NCBI GenBank assembly: GCA_003527225.1
Contig: DPXQ01000130.1
Span: forward strand, 1 to 21,169
Direction: 5' to 3'
DNA length: 21,169 bases
DNA from: Rhizobium sp.
Lineage (GTDB): Bacteria > Pseudomonadota > Alphaproteobacteria > Rhizobiales > Rhizobiaceae
Made by a program: the position numbers and the translations under genes. Positions within the stretch are counted from its first letter, which is position 1. Each line of letters starts with the position of its first letter. The notes beneath the pieces are model-generated. The model made no database searches and had not been told where the DNA came from. It saw only the letters and a list, made by a program, of their open reading frames with translations. This document shows positions 9,561 to 15,336 of this stretch, piece after piece.

Positions 9561-10192
9561 GCGGCGCTCCTGAAGAGGCCGGAACCGTTGCGCACGATCG
9601 CCGAGCGGAAACCGGGCGGGCAGACCTGATCGAAGCTGGCGCGATCGGCCGGCAGGCTGCCCGCGACGGCGATGGTGTTCCCGATCGCAACCGGGTCGCC
9701 GAGACGTTTCATCGGCCATGCGGCACGCTTCAGGATGCGTTCAAAACGAAGATCGGTCGCGGTGACGATCTCGCTGTAACCGTTCGCCATCGACCATTCG
9801 ATGATGCCGGCAAACATGGTGAGCGTGACCTGATGGAGGGCCCCTCCCCTCCCCGCTTGAAGCGACGTATCGACGCAAAAGCGTGAGCTCTCGATCATTG
9901 CAGCATGGGGGGCGAGCGAACCGCGCTCCAGCAGTTGCGGGAATGTCTGCTCCAGCATCGTCGGGCCAGATGCGGGCAGCAGACGCGCGCAGCCGACGAC
10001 TTTCTGGTCGGCTGAGATCGCCAGGATGTAGGTTGGGTGGAGATCATCGTACTGATCCCGCTCTCCCTGGTCCGTAATCGTGACATCCCATTCCAGGCGA
10101 CCGCCAAACACGGCGGCCCGAAGACGGTGCATCTGGTTCAGGTAGTTGTGGTTGCTTGCGTAGTGGTCGGCCGAGACGCTCAGAATCTGCAT
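9557..10192 (-). CDS. traI: TraI, acyl-homoserine-lactone synthase (LuxI family)
   Basis: The protein has 211 residues, matching LuxI-family length. The conserved catalytic-face residues are present: R25 and F29 in HRLRAAVF, W35 in RLEWDV, acidic residues at about 46-50 in DQYDD, R70 in GCARLL, and E101 and R104 in IESSRFCVD. The enzyme makes an acyl-homoserine lactone from S-adenosylmethionine and an acyl carrier. In Ti-type plasmids the product is a 3-oxo-octanoyl form, but the chain length here cannot be read from sequence. GCGGAG lies about 6 bases before the ATG. Because the gene leads the trb operon and has a TraR-type box upstream, the signal should boost its own synthesis and conjugation. 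The cognate TraR is not in the window. Confidence 0.95.
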   Translation of the reverse strand: MQILSVSADHYASNHNYLNQMHRLRAAVFGGRLEWDVTITDQGERDQYDDLHPTYILAISADQKVVGCARLLPASGPTMLEQTFPQLLERGSLAPHAAMIESSRFCVDTSLQAGRGGALHQVTLTMFAGIIEWSMANGYSEIVTATDLRFERILKRAAWPMKRLGDPVAIGNTIAVAGSLPADRASFDQVCPPGFRSAIVRNGSGLFRSAA

Positions 10193-10250
10193 TGTGATCT
10201 CCGCATGAACTGGTCAGGCGAAGGAAAATCATCTCGTGCTGCGTGTGGCT

Positions 10251-10268
10251 ATGTGCAGATTTGCATCC
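10251..10268. promoter_or_regulatory. tra box (TraR operator), traI-proximal
   Basis: The sequence ATGTGCAGATTTGCATCC matches the Ti-plasmid tra box as I know it (ATGTGCAGATCTGCACAT) at 14 of 18 positions, with the left half perfect. Its centre is 67 bases upstream of the traI start codon, so a promoter with the box just upstream of -35 fits. It probably drives traI-trb in response to acyl-homoserine lactone. Confidence 0.75.
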
Positions 10269-10305
10269 GGTGATTCTACCGAATCGGCGCTATACGTCTC
10301 AAACG

Positions 10306-10324
10306 CCGGTTGGGAACCGGGTTC
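10306..10324. repeat. Nested palindromes between the tra boxes
   Basis: Two overlapping inverted repeats are visible: CCGGTT-GGG-AACCGG (10306-10320) and GAACC-G-GGTTC (10314-10324). They share the GAACCGG core, so a protein or RNA hairpin could occupy only one at a time. They sit between the two tra boxes. They could be an operator, but no known consensus is matched with confidence. Confidence 0.55.
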
Positions 10325-10339
10325 TAGGATGTTGATAAG

Positions 10340-10357
10340 AGGTGCAGATCTGCATTT
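10340..10357. promoter_or_regulatory. tra box (TraR operator), repA-proximal
   Basis: The sequence AGGTGCAGATCTGCATTT matches the tra-box consensus at 15 of 18 positions and has a perfect central TGCAGATCTGCA dyad. It lies 89 bases from the first box (centre to centre) and about 200 bases upstream of repA. In Ti plasmids boxes in this interval activate repABC and raise copy number at quorum. The same role is inferred here. Confidence 0.75.
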
Positions 10358-10502
10358 CGCGGTCAGTGGTGCCGGCGGACAAAGCCGGGCTAACATGCGG
10401 AAGTCTTTGGATGAATCGATATTCTGTCAGCCACTCCGGCAGTTCCGGTAACTTCTCGTTAACCAAAAACCTCTTGCTGAGCGGACAGAATCCGCGCTTA
10501 TT

Positions 10503-10548
10503 GCCAATGGCGAAACTTTGTAGTTTTCGCGCAAAAAATCGCCAATGG
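10503..10548. promoter_or_regulatory. Inverted repeat and direct repeats just upstream of repA
   Basis: An inverted repeat, GCGAAA (10510-10515) and TTTCGC (10525-10530), lies between two direct copies of GCCAATGG (10503-10510 and 10541-10548). It ends 24 bases before the repA start. RepA proteins of repABC plasmids, helped by RepB, repress their own promoter by binding an inverted repeat near it. This element is the best-placed candidate operator. The assignment is by position only. Confidence 0.45.
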
Positions 10549-10554
10549 AAAAAA

Positions 10555-11781
10555 ATGGGTTTTGAGATGGCGAAGAACGCCGAAAAACAGACGCCTACTT
10601 TTGAAGGTTTGACTACATTGTTAGAGCGTCACGCTGACGCTCTCTCAAGTCAACTTCAAGCGCATCATCTCAAGGTCTTTCCTCCGACCTCTGAGAAAGG
10701 CATCCGATCATTCGCGCCGTCAGAGGCATCCAAGCTACTTGGTGTCGGCGAGTCGTATCTGCGTCAAACGGCCTCGGAAATGCCCGAGCTAAACCTCAGC
10801 CTAAGTCCAGGAGGGCGACGGGCGTTTTCGATTGAAGATATCCATGCAATCCGCAAACACATGGATCAGGTCGGTCGCGGTAACCGGCGCTATTTGCCGC
10901 ATCGTCGGAATGGCGAGCAGCTACAAGTTGTCTCCGTTATGAATTTCAAAGGGGGGTCTGGCAAGACCACCACTGCCGCGCATCTCGCGCAATATCTGGC
11001 CATGCGCGGGTACCGAGTTCTCGCGATTGATCTCGATCCCCAGGCGAGCCTCTCCGCCCTCTTCGGCAGTCAACCCGAAACGGATGTTGGTCCGAACGAG
11101 ACACTCTATGGAGCGATTCGGTACGACGAAGAGCAAGTGCCGATCGAGCAAGTCGTGCGCGGTACGTACATTCCGGATCTTCATTTGATTCCAGGGAACC
11201 TCGAGTTGATGGAATTCGAGCACGACACGCCTCGCGCTCTCATGAAGCGGAAGGAAGGCGACACCCTCTTCTACGGCAGAATCAGCCAGGTTATAGAAGA
11301 CATTGCAGACAACTATGACGTCGTCGTAATCGATTGCCCGCCCCAGCTAGGCTACCTCACGCTTTCAGCGCTGACCGCTGCAACGTCCATTTTGATCACG
11401 GTGCATCCCCAGATGCTGGATGTAATGTCGATGAACCAGTTCTTGGCAATGACGTCAAACTTGCTGCGGGAAATCGAAAGCGCCGGAGCCCAATTCAAAT
11501 TCAATTGGATGCGTTACCTGATAACCCGCTTCGAACCGAGCGATGGTCCGCAAAATCAGATGGTTGGGTATCTGCGTTCAATCTTTGGGGAGAATGTTCT
11601 CAACTTCCCAATGCTGAAAACGACGGCGGTTTCCGACGCCGGCCTCACAAACCAAACCCTTTACGAAGTCGAGCGCAGTCAGTTCACGCGCTCGACTTAC
11701 GATCGAGCCTTGGAAGCTATGAATGCCGTCAACGACGAGATCGAAAGCCTGATCAAGAAAGCATGGGGTAGACCGACATGA
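10555..11781 (+). CDS. repA: RepA, ParA-type partition ATPase and repABC repressor
   Basis: The protein has 408 residues from ATG 10555. ATG 10567 (404 residues) is equally possible, since neither has a strong ribosome-binding site. The N-terminus (about residues 45-110) is a winged-helix/MerR-like DNA-binding part, including RSFAPSEASKLLGVGESYLR. A deviant Walker A, KGGSGKTT, lies at about 132-139. Further ParA motifs are IDLDPQASLSALFG and VVVIDCPPQLGYLTLSALTA. RepA is the ATPase of the plasmid partition system and also represses the operon with RepB. The stop overlaps the repB start (ATGA), so the two are translationally coupled. Lower G+C than the trb genes suggests that the replicon and the transfer genes have separate histories. 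Confidence 0.97.
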   Translation: MGFEMAKNAEKQTPTFEGLTTLLERHADALSSQLQAHHLKVFPPTSEKGIRSFAPSEASKLLGVGESYLRQTASEMPELNLSLSPGGRRAFSIEDIHAIRKHMDQVGRGNRRYLPHRRNGEQLQVVSVMNFKGGSGKTTTAAHLAQYLAMRGYRVLAIDLDPQASLSALFGSQPETDVGPNETLYGAIRYDEEQVPIEQVVRGTYIPDLHLIPGNLELMEFEHDTPRALMKRKEGDTLFYGRISQVIEDIADNYDVVVIDCPPQLGYLTLSALTAATSILITVHPQMLDVMSMNQFLAMTSNLLREIESAGAQFKFNWMRYLITRFEPSDGPQNQMVGYLRSIFGENVLNFPMLKTTAVSDAGLTNQTLYEVERSQFTRSTYDRALEAMNAVNDEIESLIKKAWGRPT

Positions 11782-12800
11782 GCCGCAAGGACATCCTCGG
11801 AGTATCAACAGACGCGCCCGATACGTCATCAGCCGATAATCGGACGGTTAAGAACCGCTCTATGCCGCTTCTGGGCGTAGTAAGGAAAGAGCGCGACCCC
11901 GCAACGAAGCTTACCGCGAATATTGGTAACGCTCTGCGTGAGCAAAACGATCGCCTTGGCCGTGCTGAAGAGATTGAGCGACGTCTTGCTGAAGGCCAGA
12001 CCGTGGTCGAACTGGAAGCGTCGTCGATCGAGCCTTCCTTCGTGCAGGATCGGATGCAGGGAGACATTGACGGCCTTGTTTCTTCAATCCGTGAACAAGG
12101 GCAACAGGTCCCGATCCTCGTAAGGCCACATCCCGACCAACCTGGCCGATATCAGGTTGCCTTCGGCCATCGCCGACTGCGCGCTGTTTCGAACCTTGGC
12201 CTTCCTGTAAAGGCGGTCGTTCGTGAATTAACGGATGAGCAACTCGTCGTAGCTCAGGGTCAGGAAAACAATGAGCGCGAAGATCTCACTTTCATCGAAA
12301 AAGCGCGGTTTGCGCATCGATTAAACAAGCAGTTTTCACGAGAGATCGTCATTGCCGCCATGTCGATCGACAAGAGTAATCTGTCGAAGATGCTCTTGCT
12401 TGTCGATGCCCTCCCCTCCGAGTTGATTGATGCCATAGGCGCCGCACCCGGAGTTGGCCGGCCGAGTTGGCAGCAATTGGCAGAGCTACTTGAGAAGACG
12501 GCTTCTCCGGTTGAGGCGATCAAATTTGCGACCTCAACAGAGGTGCAGACGCTGTCATCGGCAGACCGCTTCAAGGCGTTGATGGGACACCTGAAGCCGC
12601 GTCGAGTTGCACGAGGATTGCCAGACGTCTTGTCTACCCCGGATGGCGACAGGCTTGCACAGGTGACACAGAGCAAAAGCAAGTTGGAGATTACGATCGA
12701 CAGGAAGGCCACGCCAGACTTTGCTGCTTTCGTACTCGAACATCTACCGACGCTCTACCAAGAGCATCGCGTCAGGATTGAACGGAAACAGGGAGACTAA
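11778..12800 (+). CDS. repB: RepB, ParB-type centromere-binding protein
   Basis: The protein has 340 residues. The N-terminus (LLGVVRKERDPA) is the type that contacts RepA. The ParB nuclease-like/CTP-binding domain shows AFGHRRLRA (about 128-136) and ENNEREDLTFIEKA (about 163-176), the motifs used for CTP binding in ParB proteins. A helix-turn-helix follows (IVIAAMSIDKSNLSKMLLLV). The C-terminal part should dimerise. RepB binds parS and recruits RepA for segregation, and it strengthens RepA autorepression. It is coupled to repA by ATGA. No intergenic parS can fit between repA and repB, unlike in some Ti plasmids, so the centromere must lie elsewhere; the palindromes downstream of repC are the candidates. 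Confidence 0.97.
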   Translation: MSRKDILGVSTDAPDTSSADNRTVKNRSMPLLGVVRKERDPATKLTANIGNALREQNDRLGRAEEIERRLAEGQTVVELEASSIEPSFVQDRMQGDIDGLVSSIREQGQQVPILVRPHPDQPGRYQVAFGHRRLRAVSNLGLPVKAVVRELTDEQLVVAQGQENNEREDLTFIEKARFAHRLNKQFSREIVIAAMSIDKSNLSKMLLLVDALPSELIDAIGAAPGVGRPSWQQLAELLEKTASPVEAIKFATSTEVQTLSSADRFKALMGHLKPRRVARGLPDVLSTPDGDRLAQVTQSKSKLEITIDRKATPDFAAFVLEHLPTLYQEHRVRIERKQGD

Positions 12801-12810
12801 CCCGCAAAAG

Positions 12811-12861
12811 AAAAGAGCCCCCTCAACGTCGCCGTCGTGGAAGCCCTTCTGTCTCTTTAGC
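12811..12861 (-). ncRNA. Counter-transcribed antisense RNA controlling repC (incompatibility RNA)
   Basis: The repB-repC interval of repABC plasmids encodes a small antisense RNA that lowers RepC synthesis and causes incompatibility. Here the minus strand can form a 12-bp stem, AGAAGGGCTTCC (12839-12850) with GGGGGCTCTTTT (12811-12822), including G-U pairs, closed by a 16-base loop. The stem ends in a T-rich tract and reads as an intrinsic terminator. A promoter with 17-base spacing lies upstream. The expected product is about 50 nucleotides, which agrees with known members. The exact ends are estimates. Confidence 0.82.
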
Positions 12862-12867
12862 ACGAAC

Positions 12868-12896
12868 AGAATCGCATTTCCTCGAATCTTCGTCAA
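12868..12896 (-). promoter_or_regulatory. Promoter of the antisense RNA
   Basis: On the minus strand there is TTGACG (-35, 12891-12896), a 17-base spacer and GATTCT (-10, 12868-12873). The -35 is near consensus. Transcription would start near 12861 and run into the terminator stem ending at 12811. Confidence 0.7.
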
Positions 12897-12955
12897 GAGT
12901 CTTTGGCGCCGTTTTGGTGAGTGGATTTCTTTTGCCTGCTGAAAGGTGAAAGACG

Positions 12956-14170
12956 ATGCAGACTGGAAGTGTAACGACGCCATTTGGGCGGCGGTCGATG
13001 ACGCTCGCGCTCGTTCGGCGGCAGCTGGCGTTGGCTGATATCAAACAAGGCAAAACTGCGGACAAGTGGAAAGTATTCAGGGACGCTTCCGCAGCAATGG
13101 AACTTCTCGGGATCCAGTCCAACAGTTTGGCGGTTCTTGATGCGCTCCTGAGTTTCTATCCTGAGAATGAGTTGCGGCAGAACGCTCAACTGGTTGTCTT
13201 CCCGTCGAATGTCCAGCTTGCACTTCGAGCGCATGCAATGGCGGGTGCGACCTTGCGTAGACACATCGCCATCCTGGTGGAAGCGGGTCTAATTGTTCGA
13301 AGGGATAGCGCCAATGGAAAGCGCTACGCCCGGAAGGGTAGTGACGGTCAGATCGAGCGTGCATTCGGTTTCGATCTGTCGCCGCTTCTGGCACGGTCCG
13401 AAGAGTTAGCGATGTTGGCGCAGCAAGTGTTGGCCAACAGGGCGGCGTTCAGGAAGGCCAAAGAAAACCTGACAATCTGCCGGCGGGACATCAGGAAGCT
13501 GATTACGACAGCCCTTGAAGAGGGTGCGGAAGGCGACTGGCAATCGGTCGAGGACATCTATGTGACGCTTGTTGGCAGAATCCCTCGCGCCCCGACACTC
13601 GCGGACGTGACGGCGACCCTAGAAGAAATGGAAATGCTTCGCGAGGAGATAGTCAACCGACTGGAAACGCGGACAAATTCAGAGAAACATAGCGCCAATG
13701 ACGCTCACATTGAGCAGCACATACAGAATTCAAAACCAGAATCCATTAATGAACTTGAACCTAGCTCTAGAACAGAGCAGGGGGCGAAGCTGAGCGAAAT
13801 GCGCCAGGCGAAGAGCGAGCCTATTAAGGCGTTTCCGCTGGGTATGGTGTTGAAGGCATGCCCGATGGTTGCGGACTATGGACCGGGCGGGACGGTCGGA
13901 AGTTGGCGCGATTTGATGTCAGCCGCGGTGGTGGTGCGATCCACGCTGGGCGTTAGCGCGTCGGCCTATCAGGAGGCCTGCGAAGTTATGGGGCCGGAAA
14001 ATGCCGCTGTGGCGGTCGCTTGCATCCTGGAACGTGCGAACTTCATCAATTCGGCCGGTGGCTACCTGCGTGATCTTACAAAGCGCACGGAACGAGGCGA
14101 ATTTTCACTCGGCCCAATGATAATGGCGTTGTTGAGGGCTAATGGACAGGGGAGTTTGAAGGCTGGGTAG
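12956..14170 (+). CDS. repC: RepC, replication initiator
   Basis: The protein has 404 residues, full length for RepC. Family features are MQTGSVTTPFGRRSMTLALV at the start, NSLAVLDALLSFYPENEL with VVFPSNVQLALRAHAM (the winged-helix DNA-binding region) and RRHIAILVEAGLIVRRDS. The C-terminal part includes VADYGPGGTVGSWRDLMSAA and EACEVMGPENAAVAVACILE. RepC is the only protein needed to start replication of repABC plasmids, and it acts at an origin inside its own gene. GAAAGGTGAAAG lies upstream of the ATG. Expression is limited by the antisense RNA in the leader. A variable hydrophilic linker (about residues 240-285) separates the two conserved parts. Confidence 0.97.
   Translation: MQTGSVTTPFGRRSMTLALVRRQLALADIKQGKTADKWKVFRDASAAMELLGIQSNSLAVLDALLSFYPENELRQNAQLVVFPSNVQLALRAHAMAGATLRRHIAILVEAGLIVRRDSANGKRYARKGSDGQIERAFGFDLSPLLARSEELAMLAQQVLANRAAFRKAKENLTICRRDIRKLITTALEEGAEGDWQSVEDIYVTLVGRIPRAPTLADVTATLEEMEMLREEIVNRLETRTNSEKHSANDAHIEQHIQNSKPESINELEPSSRTEQGAKLSEMRQAKSEPIKAFPLGMVLKACPMVADYGPGGTVGSWRDLMSAAVVVRSTLGVSASAYQEACEVMGPENAAVAVACILERANFINSAGGYLRDLTKRTERGEFSLGPMIMALLRANGQGSLKAG
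13665..13800. other. Presumed replication origin inside repC
   Basis: In studied repABC plasmids the origin lies in the AT-rich centre of repC. In this gene the richest A+T stretch, coding for the hydrophilic linker, runs from about 13665 to 13800. It includes AGAATTCAAAACCAGAATCC and ATTAATGAAC. No iterons are visible. Limits are approximate and the assignment comes from family knowledge plus composition. Confidence 0.55.
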
Positions 14171-14241
14171 TATTTGGCGACTAGGCCCTCAAGGTCCGAT
14201 CTTTGGAATAGGTGCATGGAAGGCAGAAGGCGATTTTTGTT

Positions 14242-14257
14242 GTGGTCAACTGACCAC
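14242..14257. promoter_or_regulatory. parS-like palindrome 1
   Basis: GTGGTCAACTGACCAC is a 16-bp palindrome apart from its central base pair, and it extends by one further pair on each side (T...A). It is 72 bases downstream of repC. It differs by one base from the second copy. RepB centromere sites in repABC plasmids are 16-bp palindromes of this form, often located after repC. Confidence 0.72.
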
Positions 14258-14521
14258 AGTTCTAACGCACGGAAAGAAAAGAGATTTGAGCGGAAGCTCT
14301 TTGGGCATGCATATGTTCTGAGGCCCCGGTCGGCAGGCGACAAAAAGCCGAGGTTTGCTTGGGTGTATCAAGCCGTCCCATATGAACGGGCGACGAAGTT
14401 AGGGTAAGTATAGCGACGCAATTGTTGCGTTTGACGTTGCGGAAAGTAAGCGGGGCGATGGCCTTCGAGAGAAGGTCGGCGAGAGGTACAGTCTGCTCTG
14501 CTTCTTGGCCGCGACTTCTCC

Positions 14522-14537
14522 GTGGTCAGCTGACCAC
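14522..14537. promoter_or_regulatory. parS-like palindrome 2
   Basis: GTGGTCAGCTGACCAC is a perfect 16-bp palindrome, 280 bases after the first copy. The CAGCTG centre is also found in the p42d parS as I remember it. Two copies of the same palindrome, absent elsewhere in the window as far as I can see, strongly suggest a protein-binding site. RepB is the obvious ligand. Confidence 0.75.
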
Positions 14538-14690
14538 CATTATAACACGCTGAAAAGCAAACATTTTTCGTCTTTGTGGTGTCACGGTTCTTATCCCGTT
14601 TGGGTGCGATAAGCTGCCTGACTCCAGAGGGAGCGTTAGATTCGAAGTTAAGAACCTGCAGAGGCTGAAATCGCGATGAAGGCCGTGCTG

Positions 14691-15176
14691 TTACCTGGCG
14701 CTGGAGATCAGTCCCGATCGTCGGGCACGGTCGATGAGGTTTTTCACGGATGCCGGGGGTTGCCGTGACAGACGGCCCTTCGTTTTTGCGGCCTTGATGC
14801 CTGTCTTGGTTCGTTCGGAGATCAGTGTGCGCTCGAGCTGTGACGAGGCGCCGAGTTCCCTGCGGCGTCGACGTGTCGACTGGGTCTTGCAGCGACCGAA
14901 AATGCGCGTTCCTCGCAGTCAGATCCTCGATCACTTGAGCAGATGGCTGACGGAGTGCGCGAGGCGATCGAGCCGCACAGCGAAGAGCGTGTCGCCGGCG
15001 TTGATCTCGCGAAGCAGCTTGGAGAGGGCGGGACGGGCGCGCGAGGCACCGGATCCGTGTTCCTGGACTATGACATCGCAGCCGGCCGAGCGGAGCGCCA
15101 TCTCCTGGGCTCCCATCGCCTGCTCGTCGGTGGAAACGCGAGCGTAGCCAATCAGACGTCCCTTCGGTTGCCTCAT
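14691..15176 (-). pseudogene. Frameshifted serine recombinase (resolvase/invertase family)
   Basis: From ATG 15176 the protein begins RLIGYARVSTDEQ, the resolvase opening with the catalytic Ser, and continues to LDRLAHSVSHLLK. There a missing base creates a stop (about 14931). The next frame continues with VIEDLTARNAHFRSLQDPVD and TSTPQG. A second disruption follows, where the expected stretch before QLER is shortened and the frame shifts again. The third frame reads SQLERTLISERTKTGIKAA, then KTKGRLSRQP, and ends at TAA 14691 after SGLISSAR. All parts of a Tn3-type resolvase or DNA invertase are recognisable, but the gene is broken at least twice, so no active enzyme is expected. The start overlaps the stop of the small ORF upstream (ATGA). 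Confidence 0.85.
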
Positions 15177-15331
15177 ACCTGTCTCGCTCGGGGGAGCACT
15201 TTGCTCGACATCTCGACACGGTCGGCAGGTTCGGGCCATGTTTCGATAAGACGAGGATTGCCGGACACATCAGCTCCTGATGGCTTCAGCTGGCGTGCTG
15301 TCCCGAGGATGCGGATCGCGATAAATGACAT
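15173..15331 (-). CDS. Small ORF of unknown function between fic and the recombinase remnant
   Basis: This frame of 52 residues begins MSFIAIRILGTARQLKP and ends KVLPRARQV. Its ATG is 5 bases after the fic stop, with GAGGTG 6 bases upstream. Its stop overlaps the start of the recombinase remnant (ATGA). That arrangement is what a translationally coupled middle cistron looks like. I do not recognise the protein and see no domain, signal peptide or membrane segment. It may be a real small gene or leftover leader sequence. Confidence 0.35.
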   Translation of the reverse strand: MSFIAIRILGTARQLKPSGADVSGNPRLIETWPEPADRVEMSSKVLPRARQV

Positions 15332-15336
15332 TGCGT

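Larger units (their letters stand above)
10193..10554. promoter_or_regulatory. Divergent traI/repA control region
   Basis: This 362-base stretch without a gene separates the leftward traI-trb operon from rightward repABC. It holds two TraR-type boxes, nested palindromes at 10306-10324 and an inverted repeat at 10510-10530 close to repA. A possible -10 for traI is GATGAT (minus strand, 10228-10233), correctly placed relative to the nearer tra box, but this is weak. In Ti plasmids the same interval carries tra boxes that activate traI-trb and rep transcription together. That is inferred here from sequence similarity and layout. Confidence 0.8.
12804..12935. repeat. Long-range 10-bp inverted repeat framing the repC leader
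   Basis: GCAAAAGAAA at 12804-12813 and TTTCTTTTGC at 12926-12935 are perfectly complementary. They enclose the antisense-RNA gene and end about 6 bases before the repC ribosome-binding region (GAAAGGTG, 12941-12948). In the repB-repC transcript they could pair and close a large loop. This may be part of the antisense-controlled folding that exposes or hides the repC ribosome-binding site. Confidence 0.6.
14171..14690. other. Non-coding tail of the repABC unit
   Basis: I see no convincing gene in these 520 bases. They carry the two parS-like palindromes described separately, an inverted repeat ACGCAA-TTG-TTGCGT (14416-14430), and a pair of 6-bp arms CTTATC/GATAAG 12 bases apart (14590-14613). 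The last of these lies next to the decayed recombinase and could be a remnant of its target site. The two palindromes are followed by similar sequence, with TAAC and GAAA in the same places, suggesting a duplicated longer unit. Confidence 0.6.

Noticed and set aside
9561..9719. Longer trbB start upstream of GTG 9560
   Set aside because: The extension is traI read in another frame and is Arg-rich. GTG 9560 has AGGAG and a GTGA overlap with traI.
10342..10554. N-terminal extension of repA to 10342
   Set aside because: It would start on the tra box and run through the control region. The family sequence begins only near 10555-10567.
14174..14407. Plus-strand 77-codon frame over parS-like site 1
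   Set aside because: No convincing ribosome-binding site, no similarity I recognise, and the palindrome lies inside it. Regulatory DNA is the better reading.
14416..14430. ACGCAA-TTG-TTGCGT as a third centromere site
   Set aside because: Its arms do not match the two 16-bp palindromes and it is shorter. It is noted only as an unassigned inverted repeat.
14368..15270. Minus-strand open frame of 300 codons across the recombinase remnant
   Set aside because: Only its middle part resembles the recombinase. The frame is a by-product of the frameshifts, and the remnant is annotated as a pseudogene instead.
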